DNA from: CAZECE01 sp964510525
GTDB lineage: Bacteria > Pseudomonadota > Gammaproteobacteria > Pseudomonadales > JANQJO01
Direction: 5' to 3'
DNA length: 15,290 bases
Assembly (NCBI GenBank): GCA_964510525.1
Contig: CAZECE010000028.1
Span: 1-15,290 of the forward strand
This document shows, in pieces, positions 12,967 through 15,290 of this stretch. The position numbers and the translations under genes were made by a program. A model generated the notes under the pieces. That model did no database searches. It saw only the letters and a program-made list of their open reading frames with translations, and was not told the origin of the DNA. Every line of letters starts with the position of its first letter. The stretch's first letter is position 1.

Positions 12967-15290
12967 TACCTTAACCCCTCACCGTAAACTTTAATGGACT
13001 CTTCTTTATTGAATCGGTCGGGCGATAACACTTTCATTGCATCAAAACTCTTATTGATCCACTGCGTTTTATCGCCATCCCAAGCACGTTCGATGTTTAC
13101 TTGATGTAACTCAATGGCCAACTCTTTGAGCGGTTGCGCCTGTTGTTTTAGGACCTCTGCAAACGCGCCACGCTGCGCAGCGTTTAAGCCAGGAGGCGTC
13201 TGGGCTTTTAAAATGGCTTTTGCAAAATCATGGTGCACCTCAGCCATTTTGTAACTGCTCTCCGTCACATGATCTAAAAGCCCATAATCACTTGTTTTTT
13301 GGAATGCCTGAAGGGTTACTTGAAACTGCTCATGCATTCGTGGCAAGAACTTTGCTATAGGGTGTCGTAAACGGCGTTTGTTAAACTCTCCAGCGGCATA
13401 GTCACCCAATCTCAAATTGGCCCAGGATAAAATCCAACGCGTTCTGTCTTCAGCAGTACTCGCCACTTCAGGCTCTAACTCCATGATTTTATTGATCCAA
13501 TACATGTGCTTTGAAAATTCGTTCATTTTCAGGTAACTGTCCGCTAACTGATATAAGGCTTCCATCCGCGCACCAACCGGTTGCGCATAGGTATGGGCGT
13601 AGGCTTTAAAATGCTGGATTGCCGTTCCTAAATCATTGGCTTCCCGATAAATCATCGCCGCTGAAAACAAGGCCTCTCTTTTGATTTCTGTGTCTGGATC
13701 TTCATTAGACAACGTCACATAGTATTCGGCCGCCTTTAATGGCTCGTCATTTTTTTGGTAGGCATAGGCAATTTTTCTCGGAAATTCAACGGCTAACTCA
13801 TGATTCGGAAACTGCGCATCCAACTCTTTGAGTTCACGAATGGCATCCGTCCACCTCTCTTGTTTGAGCAACAACGTAGCTGCATCGTATTGCGCAATCA
13901 CGCGGTTGTTGCTTTCAGGCGCCACCGCTTTAATGCTCAGCAACGCAGCAATCGATGCGTCTATTTGATCATTGGCTTCCAACTGGCCCGCATATTGAAA
14001 TTGACTGACGCTGATGCGCTCTGACAACTCTTGATATTCGGTCTCATTGGGTTTTACGAACGCCCGTTCCGCTAAATAGCTGTCAGCCGCTTTATCAAAC
14101 TTTTTCAGTTTAAAATAAGAAACCGCTTTAATACCGTGAGCGACTTTTTCCGTGGCACGATCGAGGGTTTGCTGCCCTGCTAACAACCCCGTCATCAATT
14201 CAATTGCTCGGTCGTATTGCTCAAGCTCAAGCACATAATTGGCCGCATTCGTTAAAACGCCAGCCGCTCGTTCATCTCCGCTAAAGGTTTTGGCAAAACG
14301 CATCATGCTGTCCACTGCCGCCGATTGATAATCCCGAGACCACGCAGGATTCAGACTTTCGCCATTGGCATCCATGTAGTTTTGATAGGCAATAATCGCG
14401 GCATAACCGGCATCCGCCGCATACTTCTCAACACCTTTTTTATCGGCAAAACCATAGGCCACGACTTCATACGCCTCCACTGCGTCCAAATAGTCTTTTG
14501 CCAGAAAATGCGCTTCGGCTTTTAAATAGCGGTATTCCAACACCTCTGAATCATCTTTAAACGTATCCGAGTATTGACCATAAAATGCGGCGGCTTGAAT
14601 AAATTCAGCGGCGGCTAGATCTTGAAGTTTATTCACATGCCCCACTTTTGCAGGATCAGTAATAAACGGCTCTGCTTCTGCTAAATACGCCTGTCCTTGT
14701 GTATAGCGATATTTCGCTAACTCCGCCATGTAAGTTTTTAATAACGTTTGCATTTCGAGTGTCACACCGTGACGCTCAAACTGTTCAACCGGCATGTTGT
14801 AAGCAATGACAAAGGCCTCTTTCTCAGCCAATGCTTGAACCGGAAAGCCTCCCTGTTCGTACGCCGAAATGATTTTTTTATAAAAGTACGGTACTTTCGT
14901 TGTTCCTTCGTGGTTATCTATATATCCTCTATAAGTCTCAGCCGAAATTTTAAAGAGCTCTTTTTCAAGGTAGTACTCGCCTAATTTATCGTAAATCAAC
15001 CAGACATAGGGTTTATTGGCAATCTCATCAAAGGTTTCGATGGCCTCCGCACCGCCTATTTTATTGAGCGCCAAACTCATCGAATGAATACCATCTAACA
15101 CCAAGGCTTTCTGACCTTTTGCAACACCTTCTACTTCACTGGAAGTACCCATAATGTCGGTCAAGACGACCCCAAAGGTTTCAATCGCTTGTGATGGTCG
15201 TTGCAACTTATAATACGTCCACCCCAACATATAACGCGCATGCCTTTGTAATTGGCCAATGGCCTTATTCGCCACATTTGCGTAATAAAT
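12966..15290 (-). CDS. Large tetratricopeptide-repeat protein, 5' end outside window
   Basis: At least 774 residues, almost entirely helical repeats. Clear TPR units include ARYMLGWTYYKLQRPSQAIETF near the window edge, EYRYLKAEAHFLAKDYLDAVEAYEVV, AYAYQKNDEPLKAAEYYVTL, ALFSAAMIYREANDLGTAIQHF and ALYQLADSYLKMNEFSKHMYWI. The last ~150 residues are helical without evident TPRs. A GTG at 15275 could open the frame, but codons upstream (IYYAN) stay open to base 15290 and read as the first helix of a TPR, so I call the gene partial. Any signal peptide would be outside. It overlaps the TPR lipoprotein gene by one base and is the first visible gene of the operon. Confidence 0.87.
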   Translation of the reverse strand: MYYANVANKAIGQLQRHARYMLGWTYYKLQRPSQAIETFGVVLTDIMGTSSEVEGVAKGQKALVLDGIHSMSLALNKIGGAEAIETFDEIANKPYVWLIYDKLGEYYLEKELFKISAETYRGYIDNHEGTTKVPYFYKKIISAYEQGGFPVQALAEKEAFVIAYNMPVEQFERHGVTLEMQTLLKTYMAELAKYRYTQGQAYLAEAEPFITDPAKVGHVNKLQDLAAAEFIQAAAFYGQYSDTFKDDSEVLEYRYLKAEAHFLAKDYLDAVEAYEVVAYGFADKKGVEKYAADAGYAAIIAYQNYMDANGESLNPAWSRDYQSAAVDSMMRFAKTFSGDERAAGVLTNAANYVLELEQYDRAIELMTGLLAGQQTLDRATEKVAHGIKAVSYFKLKKFDKAADSYLAERAFVKPNETEYQELSERISVSQFQYAGQLEANDQIDASIAALLSIKAVAPESNNRVIAQYDAATLLLKQERWTDAIRELKELDAQFPNHELAVEFPRKIAYAYQKNDEPLKAAEYYVTLSNEDPDTEIKREALFSAAMIYREANDLGTAIQHFKAYAHTYAQPVGARMEALYQLADSYLKMNEFSKHMYWINKIMELEPEVASTAEDRTRWILSWANLRLGDYAAGEFNKRRLRHPIAKFLPRMHEQFQVTLQAFQKTSDYGLLDHVTESSYKMAEVHHDFAKAILKAQTPPGLNAAQRGAFAEVLKQQAQPLKELAIELHQVNIERAWDGDKTQWINKSFDAMKVLSPDRFNKEESIKVYGEGLR

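Noticed and set aside
8833..15290. Classical Vibrio-type TonB2 siderophore system
   Set aside because: That cluster carries TtpC and a DUF3450 protein and only one ExbD. Here there are two ExbDs, an AgmX-type tail and no receptor or haem/iron gene.
8833..15290. Zorya-type antiphage defence because of MotA/MotB-like components
   Set aside because: ZorB has a peptidoglycan-binding OmpA-like domain and the operon encodes helicase or nuclease effectors. None is present; the ExbB/ExbD/TonB pattern is clear.
1..15290. CRISPR array, tRNA, rRNA or prophage attachment site
   Set aside because: No regularly spaced repeats, cloverleaf-like sequence, rRNA segment or integrase gene was seen on either strand.

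Overview
The window reads as a chromosomal segment of a Gram-negative gammaproteobacterium, probably marine. The grounds are two lipoproteins with clear lipoboxes, ExbB/ExbD/TonB-type inner-membrane energisation proteins, an Atm1-type exporter and a short hairpin repeat of the pattern TGG-arm-TCAAG-arm-GACG. The assignment rests on protein style and is not more precise than that.

Layout. (1) 83-1505: a complete 1300-bp IS4-family insertion sequence (102-1401) with perfect 18-bp terminal inverted repeats and one DDE transposase. Each side is flanked by exactly 19 nt of the same hairpin repeat, in mirror orientation and from two different copies. A third, intact copy lies at 1478-1505. (2) 1506-2864 (-): a secreted zinc metalloprotease (HExxHxxGxxH) with a long alanine/tyrosine-rich helical C-terminal region. 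(3) 2865-3376: a divergent intergenic region with a 36-bp near-perfect palindrome and short direct repeats. (4) 3377-6472 (+): a 1031-residue acidic lipoprotein that I do not recognise, closed by a strong GAAA-loop terminator. (5) 6541-6961: a ParD-like antitoxin gene with a good sigma70 promoter, followed by the first ~23 codons of its ParE-like toxin, which is cut off where it runs into the end of the next gene. (6) 6910-8703 (-): an Atm1/HMT-type ABC half-transporter with its own promoter. (7) 8833-15290 (-): a seven-gene run, probably one operon whose first gene continues beyond the window. In transcription order it encodes a large TPR protein, a TPR lipoprotein, a small exported unknown, a MotA/TolQ/ExbB channel, ExbD-1, ExbD-2 and a TonB-like transducer with an AgmX/PglI-type C-terminal domain.

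How the genes work together. The ExbB/ExbD pair of families uses proton-motive force to move a periplasm-spanning partner. Here the partner is the TonB-like protein, and the TPR proteins (one predicted to be membrane-anchored by lipid) would form an envelope scaffold. The set resembles the energised AglRQS/Glt-type envelope machines of Myxococcus more than a classical siderophore TonB system, because no receptor or iron gene is present and there are two ExbD paralogues. ExbD-1 carries Asn where the family has its essential membrane Asp, while ExbD-2 keeps the Asp. This operon is the best candidate for a poorly described system in the window. The remaining modules look independent of it.
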